Below, piece after piece: positions 26,997 to 35,804 of a stretch of DNA of 64,000 nucleotides (its first letter is position 1; every line of letters begins with the position of its first letter). This stretch comes from Paenibacillus mucilaginosus 3016. GTDB taxonomy: Bacteria; Bacillota; Bacilli; Paenibacillales; NBRC-103111. The stretch is taken from NCBI RefSeq assembly GCF_000250655.1, contig NC_016935.1, positions 1,692,001-1,756,000 of the forward strand. Reading direction: 5' to 3'. The notes below the pieces were generated by a model. That model worked only from the letters and a program-made list of their open reading frames with translations, ran no database searches and had not been told where the DNA came from. The position numbers and the translations under genes are program-made.

Positions 26997-27326
26997 GCTC
27001 ATTCGCAGGATTTCACAAAGAAAGCACGGAGTACCGAGATCTTTACGCTTTAGGGCAAAGACCCGTTCCGTTAACGTTGATCGGACTCCACACCTTGGAT
27101 AGATAGGACGAAGGAATGTGAGGGCATAGACCCGTCGAGATTTGGGAGAGTAAATCCCCAAGGACCTTGTGGAGAGAGGCGTGCAGCAGAATTATTTTAT
27201 GGAAGATGTTGTAAAATGAATCAACACCTTCTGTTCCCGCATGCGCTCAAACGGATTTCCTGGCCCTTACTTTCCACTCATCTGAGTTCCTATGTGAAAC
27301 TTCCATGTGAAATCCTGCGAATGAGC
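26997..27326. repeat. 330-bp segment with perfect 21-bp inverted ends
   Basis: The ends at 26997-27017 and 27306-27326 are perfect reverse complements (core TTCGCAGGATTTCACA). The 288 bases between have no gene I can support. A 16-nt part of the end sequence also lies in the integrase relic near 15032. This may be a MITE-like segment or two IS ends. Confidence 0.65.
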
Positions 27327-27451
27327 GAGCATTCGTGTGAAAATCCTTATTCTTTGAGGGAGCTTAATGGCTGCCAGGTTAGTTACAACTTTTTATTTTC
27401 ACGGTCTAATACCAGGTTGGCTGGGCTTCACAAGCAATCTGTCGCGGAAAT

Positions 27452-27585
27452 GTACGCTTTTTCTTGTCCACTGGCGGCAATGTAAGTAAGTTCTTGTCCT
27501 GACTTAAAGACAAGAACTTACTTACATAGAACAAAAATGCCGCATTCGGCGGCATTCATTGTAAGTATGTTTTTGTCCTCTGACA
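27452..27585. repeat. Cluster of four 20-nt repeats with an 18-bp palindrome
   Basis: Versions of TGTAAGTAAGTTCTTGTC lie at 27452 (TGTACGCTTTTTCTTGTC), 27481, 27509-27526 (inverted) and about 27562 (TGTAAGTATGTTTTTGTC). The second and third form a perfect 18-bp stem with a 10-base loop. A TGCCGC / GCGGCA hairpin lies between. Multiple terminal repeats of this sort suggest leftover ends of an IS21-like element. Confidence 0.65.
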
Positions 27586-27701
27586 TCCTTCGTTTATAAA
27601 TGTTATGGAAAATCTATTAAATTATATTTATTTCTGAAATCAAAATTATAAGTTCGCTCTGCTACTCCGCGCTAAGTCCGTGTTTCCGTTAGTAACGAAA
27701 A

Positions 27702-27727
27702 AGCAGCTGGTCGTCTGACCAACTGCT
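27702..27727. terminator. Hairpin of the AAAAAG-stem-CTTTATT type
   Basis: AGCAGCTGGTC and GACCAACTGCT form an 11-bp stem with one G-U pair, flanked by GAAAA and GAGGCTCTTTATTAA. It may terminate aspA-side transcripts. No gene is supported in 27586-27886. Confidence 0.55.
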
Positions 27728-27886
27728 GAGGCTCTTTATTAAACTTTCGTCATCTAGGGCTATCAGAAATATGCCGACAGCCATTGTATTATATTATAAA
27801 CAGCATTTTAAGAAATTGAAGTAAACGTATGATTTCACCATTTATTATCTCTTCGCTGGCCTTTTTAAAGTCTGTGTCCGATCTTC

Positions 27887-29323
27887 TTACTTGTCCGGGT
27901 CCCCGCGGTGGAGCAGCTGCGCTCCGGCGATGCCGGGATTCGTCATCTCGTAAGGGTCGAGGATCGTGTTCAGCTCCTCTTCGGTGAGGACATTGTACAG
28001 GAGGCACAGCTCGCGGACCGGACGGCCGGTGACGATCGCCTCCCGGGCGATCCGGGCGACGACTTCGTAGCCGAGGTGCGGATTGAGCGCGGTGATGACG
28101 CCGACGCTCTTCTCCACATACTCCCGGCAGCGGTCCGCATCGGCCTGCAGGTCCTCAAGGAGGTATTTGCGAAACACATCGAACACCTGGTTCATCATGC
28201 CGAGGGACTGCAGCAGGTTGAAGACGAGCACAGGCTCCATGACATTCAGTTCAAGCTGTCCGGCTTCGGCGGCGAGGCAGATCGTATGATCGTTGCCGAA
28301 CACCTGGAACGCGACCTGGTTCACGACCTCGGCCATGACGGGATTCACCTTGCCCGGCATGATGGAGGAGCCGGGCTGCCGTGGCGGCAGCAGCAGCTCG
28401 CCGAGACCGGCGCGCGGTCCGGAGGCCAGAAGACGGATGTCGTTGGCGATCTTCGACATGTTGATCATGCACACCTTGAGCGCCGCCGACACCTCGGTGT
28501 AGGCATCCGTATTCTGCGTCGCGTCGACGAGGTGCTCGGCCCCCTTGATCGGCAGGCCGACCAGCTCGGCCAGATGCTCCACGACCCGCTTGATGTAGCG
28601 GGGGTCGGCGTTAAGGCCGGTGCCGACTGCGGTGGCGCCCATGTTCACCTCGTAGAGATGCTCACGCGTTGCCTTGATGCGCTTGATGTCCCGGGCGAGC
28701 ACCCGGCTGTAGGCCTCGAACTCCTGCCCGAGCCGGATCGGCACGCCGTCCTGCAGATGGGTGCGGCCCATTTTGATGATGGGATCGAATTCGAGCGCCT
28801 TGCGCTGGAACGTGGTGAGCAGCTCCTCCATCGTGACGGTGAGCTTCCCGATCAGGGTCAGCGTCGACAGATGGATGGCGGTCGGGAACGCATCGTTGGT
28901 CGACTGGGCCATGTTGACGTGCGTGTTGGGGCTGACGGTGAAATAATCACCCTTCGTGCCGCCAAGCAGCTCGATGGCCCGGTTGGCGATGACCTCGTTG
29001 GCGTTCATATTAATTGAAGTGCCCGCGCCGCCCTGGATCGGATCGACGATGAACTGGTCATGCCACTTGCCTTCGATAATCTCCTGCGCGGCCTGGGCGA
29101 TCGCTTCGCCGATCCGCTTGTTCAGCTGCCCGGTCTCCATGTTGGCGAGCGCGGCCGCCTTCTTCACGTAAGCCATGGCCCGGATCAATTCCTGATGGAT
29201 CCGGTAGCCCGTAATCGGGAAGTTCTCCACGGCCCGCAGCGTCTGGATGCCGTAATAGGCGTCGACCGGGACCTCCCGGGAACCGAGAAAATCTTTTTCT
29301 ATCCGCACCTGACCTGTACTCAT
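27887..29323 (-). CDS. aspA: Aspartate ammonia-lyase (aspartase)
   Basis: The 478-residue enzyme converts L-aspartate to fumarate and ammonia. The fumarase/aspartase signature GSSIMPGKVNPV, the GGAGTSINMNANEVIANRA region, STNDAFPTA and GRTHLQDGVPI are all present. Start MSTGQVRIEKDFLG is typical of aspartases rather than fumarases. It is GC-rich (over 60 percent by eye) against the AT-rich mobile DNA beside it. It lies 33 bases downstream of the symporter gene on the same strand, forming an operon that takes up and deaminates aspartate, with the asparaginase gene just upstream. Confidence 0.95.
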   Translation of the reverse strand: MSTGQVRIEKDFLGSREVPVDAYYGIQTLRAVENFPITGYRIHQELIRAMAYVKKAAALANMETGQLNKRIGEAIAQAAQEIIEGKWHDQFIVDPIQGGAGTSINMNANEVIANRAIELLGGTKGDYFTVSPNTHVNMAQSTNDAFPTAIHLSTLTLIGKLTVTMEELLTTFQRKALEFDPIIKMGRTHLQDGVPIRLGQEFEAYSRVLARDIKRIKATREHLYEVNMGATAVGTGLNADPRYIKRVVEHLAELVGLPIKGAEHLVDATQNTDAYTEVSAALKVCMINMSKIANDIRLLASGPRAGLGELLLPPRQPGSSIMPGKVNPVMAEVVNQVAFQVFGNDHTICLAAEAGQLELNVMEPVLVFNLLQSLGMMNQVFDVFRKYLLEDLQADADRCREYVEKSVGVITALNPHLGYEVVARIAREAIVTGRPVRELCLLYNVLTEEELNTILDPYEMTNPGIAGAQLLHRGDPDK

Positions 29324-29356
29324 CCCATTCTCCCCCTGCCAGCGGAACTTTTGTGA

Positions 29357-30622
29357 TTAAGCCGCCTGTTTGATGGAATCCAAGTATTGATTACCCTTCT
29401 TCTGGTCGTAATGCCCTTCCCACTTCGCCATTACAACCGTAGCCAGTGAGTTGCCGAGTACGTTGACGACTGTACGGGCCATATCGAGAATCCGGTCAAT
29501 GCCCGCAATGAAGGCAAGGCCTTCCAGCGGAATCCCTACGGAGCCCAGTGTTGCCAGAAGGACGACGAACGATACGCCCGGCACGCCGGCGATTCCCTTC
29601 GATGTTACCATAAGCACGAGCATCAGGGTAACCTGCTGGGAGATCGAGAGATCGATGCCGTACATCTGGGCGATGAACAGGGCCGCCAGTGCCTGGTACA
29701 GGGTCGAGCCGTCGAGATTGAACGAGTAGCCGGTCGGTACGACGAAGGAGGTAATGGCCTTCGGCACGCCGAACTTCTCCATCTTCTCGATGACCTTCGG
29801 CAGCACGCTCTCGGAGCTTGCCGTAGAGTAAGCGAGAATGAGCTCGTCTTTCAGAATCCGGATGAACATCATGATGCTCGTTCCACAGAGCTTGGCGATC
29901 GCTCCGAGGATGACGAAGACGAACAGGAACATGGCGGCATATACGGAGATGACCAGCTTGCCGAGCGGGAGCAGGGAAGCCACACCGAACTTCGAGACGG
30001 TGATCCCGATGAGTCCGAAGACGCCGATCGGCGCAAAACGCATAATGAGGTTCGTCACCCAGAACATCGCATCCGCCACGCCCTGGAAGAACGCGATCAC
30101 CGGCTTCCCTTTCTCGCCGATAGCGGCTACGCCGAGACCGAAGATGACGGAGAAGAAGATGATGGCGAGCATGTCACCGGCCACGAAGGACTCGAAGATG
30201 TTCTTCGGCACGATGTTCACGAAGGTATCCGTGAAGCTGTGGTTCGTCGCTTTCTCGGTCGTATCCACGTACTTAGAGATATCGCTCTTCGTCAGCTGCT
30301 CCATGTTCAGGCCGGCACCCGGCTTCACGACATTGGCGACGAGGAGGCCGAAAATGATGGCGATGGTCGTTACGATTTCAAAATACAGAATCGTTTTGCC
30401 GCCCAGCTTGCCGAGCTTCTTGATGTCGCCTACGCCGGCTACCCCTACGATGAGCGAGGAGATGACGATCGGCACGACGATCATTTTGATCAGACGCAGG
30501 AAAATATCGCCGAGCGGCTGCAGATAAGCCCCTATGGCCGGATTGCCGTAGAAGACAGCGCCGACGATGATACCGAGAACCAGGCCCACCAGAATTTGAA
30601 ACGCCAGACCGAAATTTTTCAA
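29357..30622 (-). CDS. Dicarboxylate/amino acid:cation symporter (GltP/DctA family)
   Basis: A 421-residue membrane carrier with about eight membrane helices and two re-entrant loops. The family hallmarks are YSTASSESVLPKV (serine-rich loop), FVVPTGYSFNLDGSTLY and MVTSKGIAGVPGV. It brings in aspartate, glutamate or C4-dicarboxylates with H+ or Na+. The start is TTG with AAGGTGGG upstream. The aspartase gene follows at 33 bases, so aspartate or succinate is the likely substrate. A cre-like site lies 30 bases upstream of the start. Confidence 0.94.
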   Translation of the reverse strand: MKNFGLAFQILVGLVLGIIVGAVFYGNPAIGAYLQPLGDIFLRLIKMIVVPIVISSLIVGVAGVGDIKKLGKLGGKTILYFEIVTTIAIIFGLLVANVVKPGAGLNMEQLTKSDISKYVDTTEKATNHSFTDTFVNIVPKNIFESFVAGDMLAIIFFSVIFGLGVAAIGEKGKPVIAFFQGVADAMFWVTNLIMRFAPIGVFGLIGITVSKFGVASLLPLGKLVISVYAAMFLFVFVILGAIAKLCGTSIMMFIRILKDELILAYSTASSESVLPKVIEKMEKFGVPKAITSFVVPTGYSFNLDGSTLYQALAALFIAQMYGIDLSISQQVTLMLVLMVTSKGIAGVPGVSFVVLLATLGSVGIPLEGLAFIAGIDRILDMARTVVNVLGNSLATVVMAKWEGHYDQKKGNQYLDSIKQAA

Positions 30623-30651
30623 TAGGATCCCACCTTATCAACTAATTTTTT

Positions 30652-30666
30652 TAAAAACGCTTTCAA
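30652..30666 (-). promoter_or_regulatory. Candidate CcpA (cre) site for the symporter-aspartase operon
   Basis: The minus strand reads TTGAAAGCGTTTTTA, one mismatch to the cre consensus WTGNAANCGNWNNCW. It lies 30 bases before the symporter start. A matching site precedes the asparaginase gene. Confidence 0.55.
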
Positions 30667-30679
30667 AGCTATTGTAAAA

Positions 30680-30990
30680 GGGAGGCTGCGGGGGAGGCCG
30701 ATTGGGGCCGCCACTTGCATTATCCCGCGCTGTTCTATTACCTGGCTTACGGCATCTCTTCTTCATCATGCAGGTCAGCCGTCTGAACCGACCGCTGTTG
30801 CTCTGGGTGCTCGGCGTGCCGCTCGAGCTGACGGCAGTGGTTTACCGAGCTACTGCTGGCGCTATGCCGGAACACCCAGGACGATCAGCTCTCGCCCCTG
30901 AACGTAATCGCGATTATCGCGCTCTTCCGCAGCTTCTTCGTGATCGGCTTCGTCAATCTGCTATTATATGTGTGCATTAGAATCCTCCTT
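30680..30990 (+). pseudogene. Fragment of a membrane-protein gene, several frameshifts
   Basis: Hydrophobic segments appear in turn in different plus-strand frames: FYYLAYGISSS, then RLNRPLLLWVLGVPLEL, then NVIAIIALFRSFFVIGFVNLLLY. Together they look like one decayed GC-rich membrane gene. It is now squeezed between the asparaginase and symporter genes. The family was not recognised. Confidence 0.45.
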
Positions 30991-30993
30991 TTC

Positions 30994-32154
30994 TTAGTAT
31001 TGGTTAAAATCCTTTTGAATCTTTTGTATATCTTGGGTTTGGCTGAGTGCCAACATCAGCAAGATGCGTGCTTTTTGAGGGCTCAGATTGTCGGAAACGA
31101 CAAATGTATTGTCGTCATCGATTTTTTCTCTGGTAACTATACCTTCAGGTACACGGGTACCGCGAACAACGACAACACCTTTCTTTATAGCATCCTGTAG
31201 ACCTGGAAGTGTTTTTTCATGAACGGAGCCGTTGCCTGTACCGGCATGGATAATACCTTTCGCTCCGGCCGAAACCGCCGCGTCAACCATTACACGGTCA
31301 TCATTGGCATGTGAATAGACGATATCGACACGCTTCAAATGATCTTCAGTCATACTGCGAATATCAAATTCGGACTGATTTGTATGTCTTCTAACCGGCA
31401 AGTTGTAAAAGTAAGGTTTACCTCCTTGCATATATCCAAGGTAGCCTAGTTCCGGATTTTTGAAGGTATCAACGCCGGTAGTGCTGGTTTTAAAAGTATC
31501 CCGCGCGTTTCCAATTTTATCGTTAAAGGAGATCAGTACCCCTTTACCCTGGGCTTCTTTAGAACCGGCTAGCGCTACAGCATTATATAGGTTGAACGGG
31601 CCGTCAGCAGACAATGCCGTTGAGGGACGCATGGAGCCGACGAACACGATCGGTTTATCGGAATGAACAGTCAAATCGAGAAAGTAAGCAGTCTCCTCCA
31701 ATGTATCCGTACCGTGGGTGATGACAACGCCGTCATACTTTGGATCATCCAATGTCTTTTGGGCTTCCTTCGCCAGCTTAACCATGACGGCATCGGTATT
31801 GGATGTCCCTGAATCCATTTTCGCCACTTGAGTCGTTGTCAGGTTAGCAATATCTTTTAGTGATGGCACCGCTTCAATAAGTTGATCCGGAGTCAGAACC
31901 CCCACCTCATAACCGGTAGTTTGAGCTGGACCGGAGCCGGCCGCGGCGATCGTGCCGCCCATTGTTAAAATATGAATGTTGGGTAAATTGGGTTTGACAG
32001 CATTGCTCACATTTGCGACGGAAGCGGATTCAACAATTGGGGTCGCATTTTTTGTTTCTACATTGGGCTGGTTTTTTGCCGCACATCCTGTGGATATAAG
32101 AGATAATGTTAGTACAGTGACAGCCGCGATCTTCTTTCCTATTAATTTCTTCAT
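30994..32154 (-). CDS. Type II L-asparaginase, lipoprotein
   Basis: The 386-residue enzyme hydrolyses asparagine to aspartate and ammonia outside the membrane. A lipoprotein signal ends in LISTGCAAK with Cys24 as the lipid site. Active-site motifs are TMGGTIAAAGS (nucleophile Thr) and VITHGTDTLEETAYFLDL (second Thr, Asp), with Lys in SMRPSTALSADGP context. Length is normal for exported asparaginases once the signal and linker are counted. GAGGAGGAATT precedes the ATG. With the downstream symporter and aspartase genes it forms an asparagine-to-fumarate pathway. Confidence 0.95.
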   Translation of the reverse strand: MKKLIGKKIAAVTVLTLSLISTGCAAKNQPNVETKNATPIVESASVANVSNAVKPNLPNIHILTMGGTIAAAGSGPAQTTGYEVGVLTPDQLIEAVPSLKDIANLTTTQVAKMDSGTSNTDAVMVKLAKEAQKTLDDPKYDGVVITHGTDTLEETAYFLDLTVHSDKPIVFVGSMRPSTALSADGPFNLYNAVALAGSKEAQGKGVLISFNDKIGNARDTFKTSTTGVDTFKNPELGYLGYMQGGKPYFYNLPVRRHTNQSEFDIRSMTEDHLKRVDIVYSHANDDRVMVDAAVSAGAKGIIHAGTGNGSVHEKTLPGLQDAIKKGVVVVRGTRVPEGIVTREKIDDDNTFVVSDNLSPQKARILLMLALSQTQDIQKIQKDFNQY

Positions 32155-32189
32155 TTAAAAAATTCCTCCTCAAATAGATTAACTTTACA

Positions 32190-32204
32190 ATAAACCGCTT
32201 TCAT
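32190..32204 (-). promoter_or_regulatory. Candidate CcpA (cre) site for asparaginase
   Basis: The minus strand reads ATGAAAGCGGTTTAT, one mismatch to the cre consensus, just downstream of a possible -10 box TATACT. Binding here would block transcription, fitting carbon catabolite control. Nothing else is recognised in 32205-32602. Confidence 0.55.
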
Positions 32205-32602
32205 TTTCAGTATAAGTCTTAGCTATAAAAATCTATACGAATCTACAAAACTATATAAGTTGAACTTACAATTTTTTTGGAAGAATTCCCCTTACGTACA
32301 CGTCGAATGAGAATATCATGAACCTGCTAAAGAAGCTCCTGTAGCCGAGTATCCGCTACGCCGCTCACTAAATCGATCGCCGCCAGAAGCGTCATCGTAC
32401 CATGCCGCACATATTCGTAGTCGCGCGAGCACGTCGGGTGTTCTCTAGGGGTAGACGGCAAACGTGAGGCAGATCACGTTTGTTTTAGTTTGCATGGACA
32501 AAAAATAGAGACAGCATCAGCGATGTTCGCCGATGCTGCCCCCTTCTTGCATGATTAAGCGATCCCGTTTACAAGTTGTTTCAGTGCTTCGTGAATTGGC
32601 AC

Positions 32603-32652
32603 AAAAAAGCCTGTAGATCCTTCCTATTAGGGAAGGGTTGTCTACAGGCTGA
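32603..32652 (-). terminator. Terminator after the lectin-like gene
   Basis: AGCCTGTAGA and TCTACAGGCT with an inner CCTTCC / GGGAAGG stem. On the minus strand it is followed by TTTTTTGTGCC. It lies about 35 bases past the lectin stop. Confidence 0.8.
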
Positions 32653-32686
32653 AGCCTTTTTACATGCGGATCAGCTAGTAATATTC

Positions 32687-33208
32687 TTATCGTCCGCCTG
32701 TATTCGAGGCCCAGACGGGATATGTGCCTCTAGATGTCGTTGTGCTATACAGGACTACATTCCCATCATCTTGAACCCACAGGCTATCGGCGCCGACAAG
32801 TGGAGGCATATTATTTGAGGGATAGTAACTACGCATCCAGCTCGGAATGTTAGAATGCCAGAATGGGGGAGTACCGAAACCTTTTCCGACTGAACTTTCT
32901 AAAGTCAAAGTAGAAGTCATTACCAATGTATTAGCTTTAACAGTCCTCCAAGTCCTATAATACGGATCATAATAACTGTGGGTTACATCATCCGTATTTG
33001 TATCCCAGATCGGATTGCCGCCATCTTGATAAAGTACGAGATTGCCGTCAGTTTGCATGACCAAGGCGAACCTTCCATTATTGGAAACCAACATCTGTCC
33101 CGCAGTGAGCTTTTCGCCAGGAAGAAGGCTGTTTTTTGCAGAAGCGGCGGTAACAATAGAGAACTGAAGCATGAACACTGCCAATAACAATAATGTAAAC
33201 TTTTTCAT
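32687..33208 (-). CDS. Secreted B-type (monocot mannose-binding) lectin domain protein
   Basis: The 173-residue protein has a signal peptide (KKFTLLLLAVFMLQFSIVTAASA, cleavage near residue 26). The mature part is a beta-prism lectin with the mannose-binding motif QTDGNLVLYQ and a second related site QDDGNVVLYS, plus the family opening LLPGEKLTAGQMLVSNNGRF. Bacterial members include L-like bacteriocins and putidacin types. ATG 33208 has AGAGGATATTT upstream; the longer frame has no ribosome site. It stands alone with its own terminator. A role in carbohydrate binding or killing of relatives is inferred. Confidence 0.88.
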   Translation of the reverse strand: MKKFTLLLLAVFMLQFSIVTAASAKNSLLPGEKLTAGQMLVSNNGRFALVMQTDGNLVLYQDGGNPIWDTNTDDVTHSYYDPYYRTWRTVKANTLVMTSTLTLESSVGKGFGTPPFWHSNIPSWMRSYYPSNNMPPLVGADSLWVQDDGNVVLYSTTTSRGTYPVWASNTGGR

Positions 33209-33629
33209 AAATATCCTCTTTTCTATTTCAATTTTCCAAACAAGAGCAGTACAGCGCTGCTGGGGAACTCCTTTTACCCATCCTGGGACCAACACTAGAA
33301 ATCTACTTTTTTATACTTGGCTCATTGGGTTCCCCCTTTTTACAACTATCTTCACTTGAATGCCTCTTACAAGTAATGATAATAATTGATTACTTCCTCC
33401 AAGTCTTGCCAATTTGTGCGGAGTGCTTAACAATTTGTGCTATATATTGGCGGGAAATCCGGTATCCGTTCCCTGATCGCTTAATGAAAATAGAGCAGCT
33501 GCCACTGGGGAAGGTGCTCCATGTAAGATCTATTCATCAATAATGAAGGATTTAGGCGAAACTAATACTTTGACGGGGGGAGGGGGGCATGATACTATAA
33601 CTTGCTGTTTAATGGCTTTCATCGTTGCA

Positions 33630-33682
33630 AAATGCATACTTTTTGACAGACAGGCATAGTGAGGAATCCGGTAGCTGCTGCC
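33630..33682 (+). repeat. Repeat shared with 45065-45113
   Basis: TTGACAGACAGGCAT and CCGGTAGCTGC occur in the same order and spacing in both places. The 45-kb copy lies just after a small hydrophobic toxin-like reading frame. The stretch 33209-33629 has no gene I can support. Confidence 0.6.
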
Positions 33683-33763
33683 CGTATGGCATATCCGGCG
33701 TAGATCAACGTAACATTTCCAAATTTAAATCGTCCGTTAATAAAAAAGGAAGGGGTGGAGTAG

Positions 33764-34177
33764 CTGAATAAATCACTGATAATATTAATCTTGGCAATCA
33801 GTTTAACTGTCATAGGATGTCAAAACAAGAAAATGATTAATTTAACCGAAATTACAGGTATATTCGAAAAACATGGAATACCATTGTCAGAGCCAAAAGG
33901 AATGCACCCTGAAAATGTGTTTCTAAGAAATTTAAATGGTGTTGCGCCTCACACATTTACTATTAATGAAAGCCAGTTAATCAGCATTTATATCTACTCT
34001 TCCAGTCAAGGAGCTGTAGATGGAGCAAAGGATTTTGAAAATAAAACATCTGCAGCAGGGGTGGTTCCTCATAGTAGATATCTAGTAGAGAATATACTAT
34101 TGTATTATGTTCCTGATGGTTCCCAAGAAGATGAGCGAATTTATTTGGTTATCGAAGAAATGAGGTCATTGCAATAA
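33764..34177 (+). CDS. Small putative lipoprotein, unknown function
   Basis: The best reading begins at CTG 33764 (NKSLIILILAISLTVIGCQ) right after GGAAGGGGTGGAG, which gives a complete lipoprotein signal with lipobox VIGC; a TTG at 33791 would cut this signal. The mature part of about 118 residues has no motif that I know; it is AT-rich and carries FTINESQLISIYIYSSSQGA. A CTG start is rare, so the true start should be treated with care. A terminator follows at 34214. Confidence 0.65.
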   Translation: MNKSLIILILAISLTVIGCQNKKMINLTEITGIFEKHGIPLSEPKGMHPENVFLRNLNGVAPHTFTINESQLISIYIYSSSQGAVDGAKDFENKTSAAGVVPHSRYLVENILLYYVPDGSQEDERIYLVIEEMRSLQ

Positions 34178-34213
34178 GGGGGAATGCTAGCTAACAATCA
34201 CGGAGCAGAAAGG

Positions 34214-34247
34214 AGTCCAGCTTGTATAAGCTGGGCTCTTCACTTTA
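34214..34247 (+). terminator. Terminator after the lipoprotein gene
   Basis: AGTCCAGCTT and AAGCTGGGCT form a 10-bp stem with two weak pairs and a 4-base loop, then CTTCACTTT. Confidence 0.6.
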
Positions 34248-34354
34248 CTGCTTATCAAGCTCATCAATCTCAGTAGCCCGAGTGTTCATCAAGGTGCTTC
34301 TCCCTTTTCAGCCAAACCTATAGTTCCTCCACTCATACAGGGAATGCCCCCGGG

Positions 34355-34480
34355 AGAGCGATCGAAAAGCATTTCACCGGCGGCGGCCATTACGTCATGC
34401 TGACTGCACTGCGCAACAGGCTGGTCATGGTGACGCATAGTCCCTTCATGAAAATTATGAACTCAGCGTTGCGAACATGA
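34355..34480 (+). pseudogene. Unidentified coding fragment
   Basis: A GC-rich open stretch reads KHFTGGGHYVMLTALRNRL then VMVTHSPFMKIMNSALRT before a stop at 34478. It has no start and is out of character with the AT-rich surroundings, so it looks like a gene remnant. The rest of 34248-34784 has nothing I recognise. Confidence 0.3.
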
Positions 34481-34784
34481 CGAAATAGGTGTTTCTAGTT
34501 AAAATTGAAGATGCAGAAGAAAAGCGATTTAACTTCTGAACTTATAACCTTGGCCTGAGGAGCATGTTTTGGGAAATTCAATGGTAACAGGCAATTCATT
34601 TGAACGCATGTCGATATTTTATAAACAAATATGTTGCCGACCACATTTATTTGTGTTATATTAACTTTGATGGAAATATAATACACCACAACCGCGAGCT
34701 TGTATGATGACAACTTGCGTGAGTAGACAGACTATCCGACCAAGACGATACAACAATTATAGGACGAAACGACGGAGATTATCG

Positions 34785-35288
34785 ATGGAGCGTCAAGATG
34801 ATGAGACACAATTGGAAAGAAAGAATGGGGAGTCAAGTACCAATGAGCGATATCCGGTAAGCTTCGCCATTTTTATGTTAGCTCGGGCACATCGAGGTTT
34901 AGCTGCCCAAATGCTTCGCGAGATAGGATTGTTCGCGGGGCAGGAAATTATGCTCATGCAGTTATGGGATCAGGATGGCCAATCGCAGCAAAGTCTTGGC
35001 CGTTTAATCGGGCTGGACCATTCCACTGTAGCCAAATCGGTTAAGCGGATGGAGGAGGCGGGACTGGTGACTCGTACCCGATCGCCACAGGACAAAAGAG
35101 TGACACTGGTCTCACTAACAGACTCAGGCCGCGAGTTGGAAGCAAAGGTAAACGATATCTGGAACCGGCTCGAGCGGATTACCGCAGAACGTCTCACGGA
35201 GAAGGAGCGCCGACTTCTCGTATCCTTGTCTTACAAGATTGCTGCAGCCATCGATGAAGCGAACTCAAATAGTGTAAGCGAAGAATGA
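34785..35288 (+). CDS. MarR family transcriptional regulator
   Basis: A 167-residue winged-helix protein with GQEIMLMQLWDQDGQSQQ, the recognition region LGRLIGLDHSTVAKSVKRMEEAGLV and the wing RTRSPQDKRVTLVSLTDSGREL, all characteristic of MarR. ATG 34785 has GGAG 9 bases upstream. The first 25 residues are polar and probably disordered. It is followed by a VOC-family gene and an NAD(P)-binding gene on the same strand, which it may control in response to a phenolic or oxidising compound. Confidence 0.9.
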   Translation: MERQDDETQLERKNGESSTNERYPVSFAIFMLARAHRGLAAQMLREIGLFAGQEIMLMQLWDQDGQSQQSLGRLIGLDHSTVAKSVKRMEEAGLVTRTRSPQDKRVTLVSLTDSGRELEAKVNDIWNRLERITAERLTEKERRLLVSLSYKIAAAIDEANSNSVSEE

Positions 35289-35429
35289 TGGGCACCGCGT
35301 TCCTACTTGGGTGGTAGATGACAATCGGCAAGAATTAATGTGGGTACGGCAGTGTATATGCTAGTAGTCTGATGGCTGTGTTTTGAGAAACGGGATTAGA
35401 AAAATAACCTGCAGAAGGGAAGTTATAAA

Positions 35430-35804
35430 ATGAAAGTACTTGATACGATGATTCGTGTATATATTGAGCCGGATCAGTTGGAGTCTACGATTAACTTTTA
35501 TGAAGCTTTATATCAAGAGAGATGCAAGGCGCGTGTCCGTTATGAAGATCTTCATCTTGACTTAGCGATGGTTTCTCAAGTTCTTATTATGGCAGGTGAT
35601 GCCAATATCAGAAAGGAGCTTGAAATCGCAAGTGCAACCATTGTAGTAGACTCTATTCAAGAAGCGAGGGATTTCTTGCAACAGCAAGGCGCAGTTTGTT
35701 TAACTGAGCCGCAACAGACTCCGGGAAGCTGGATTATGTTCGTGAAACATCCGGATGGTTTGGTTGCCGAGTATGTACAGCCTTTTCCACATGACCCGGT
35801 ATAA
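35430..35804 (+). CDS. VOC (glyoxalase/bleomycin-resistance) family protein
   Basis: A 124-residue protein with a paired beta-alpha-beta-beta-beta fold: MIRVYIEPDQLESTINFYEALY at the start and PGSWIMFVKHPDGLVAEYVQPF at the end. The canonical metal His near the N-terminus is not seen (MIRVYI), and the end retains His and Glu (KHPDGLVAEY), so metal use is uncertain. Possible roles are small-molecule binding or detoxification. GAAGGGAAG lies before the ATG. Confidence 0.83.
   Translation: MKVLDTMIRVYIEPDQLESTINFYEALYQERCKARVRYEDLHLDLAMVSQVLIMAGDANIRKELEIASATIVVDSIQEARDFLQQQGAVCLTEPQQTPGSWIMFVKHPDGLVAEYVQPFPHDPV

Noticed and set aside
27481..27526. 18-bp palindrome as a simple terminator
   Set aside because: The stem is AT-rich, has no T-run, and its arms recur twice more nearby, which fits transposon ends better.
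27908..29017. Long plus-strand frame of 369 codons opposite aspA
   Set aside because: It is a shadow of the GC-rich aspartase gene; no ribosome site, no recognisable domain, and the minus strand has the full enzyme.
33430..33540. Possible tenth motif-hairpin element (GAGCAGCTGCC ... GGTGCTCC)
   Set aside because: The stem pairs poorly and the flanking motifs are not clear, so it was left out of the family.
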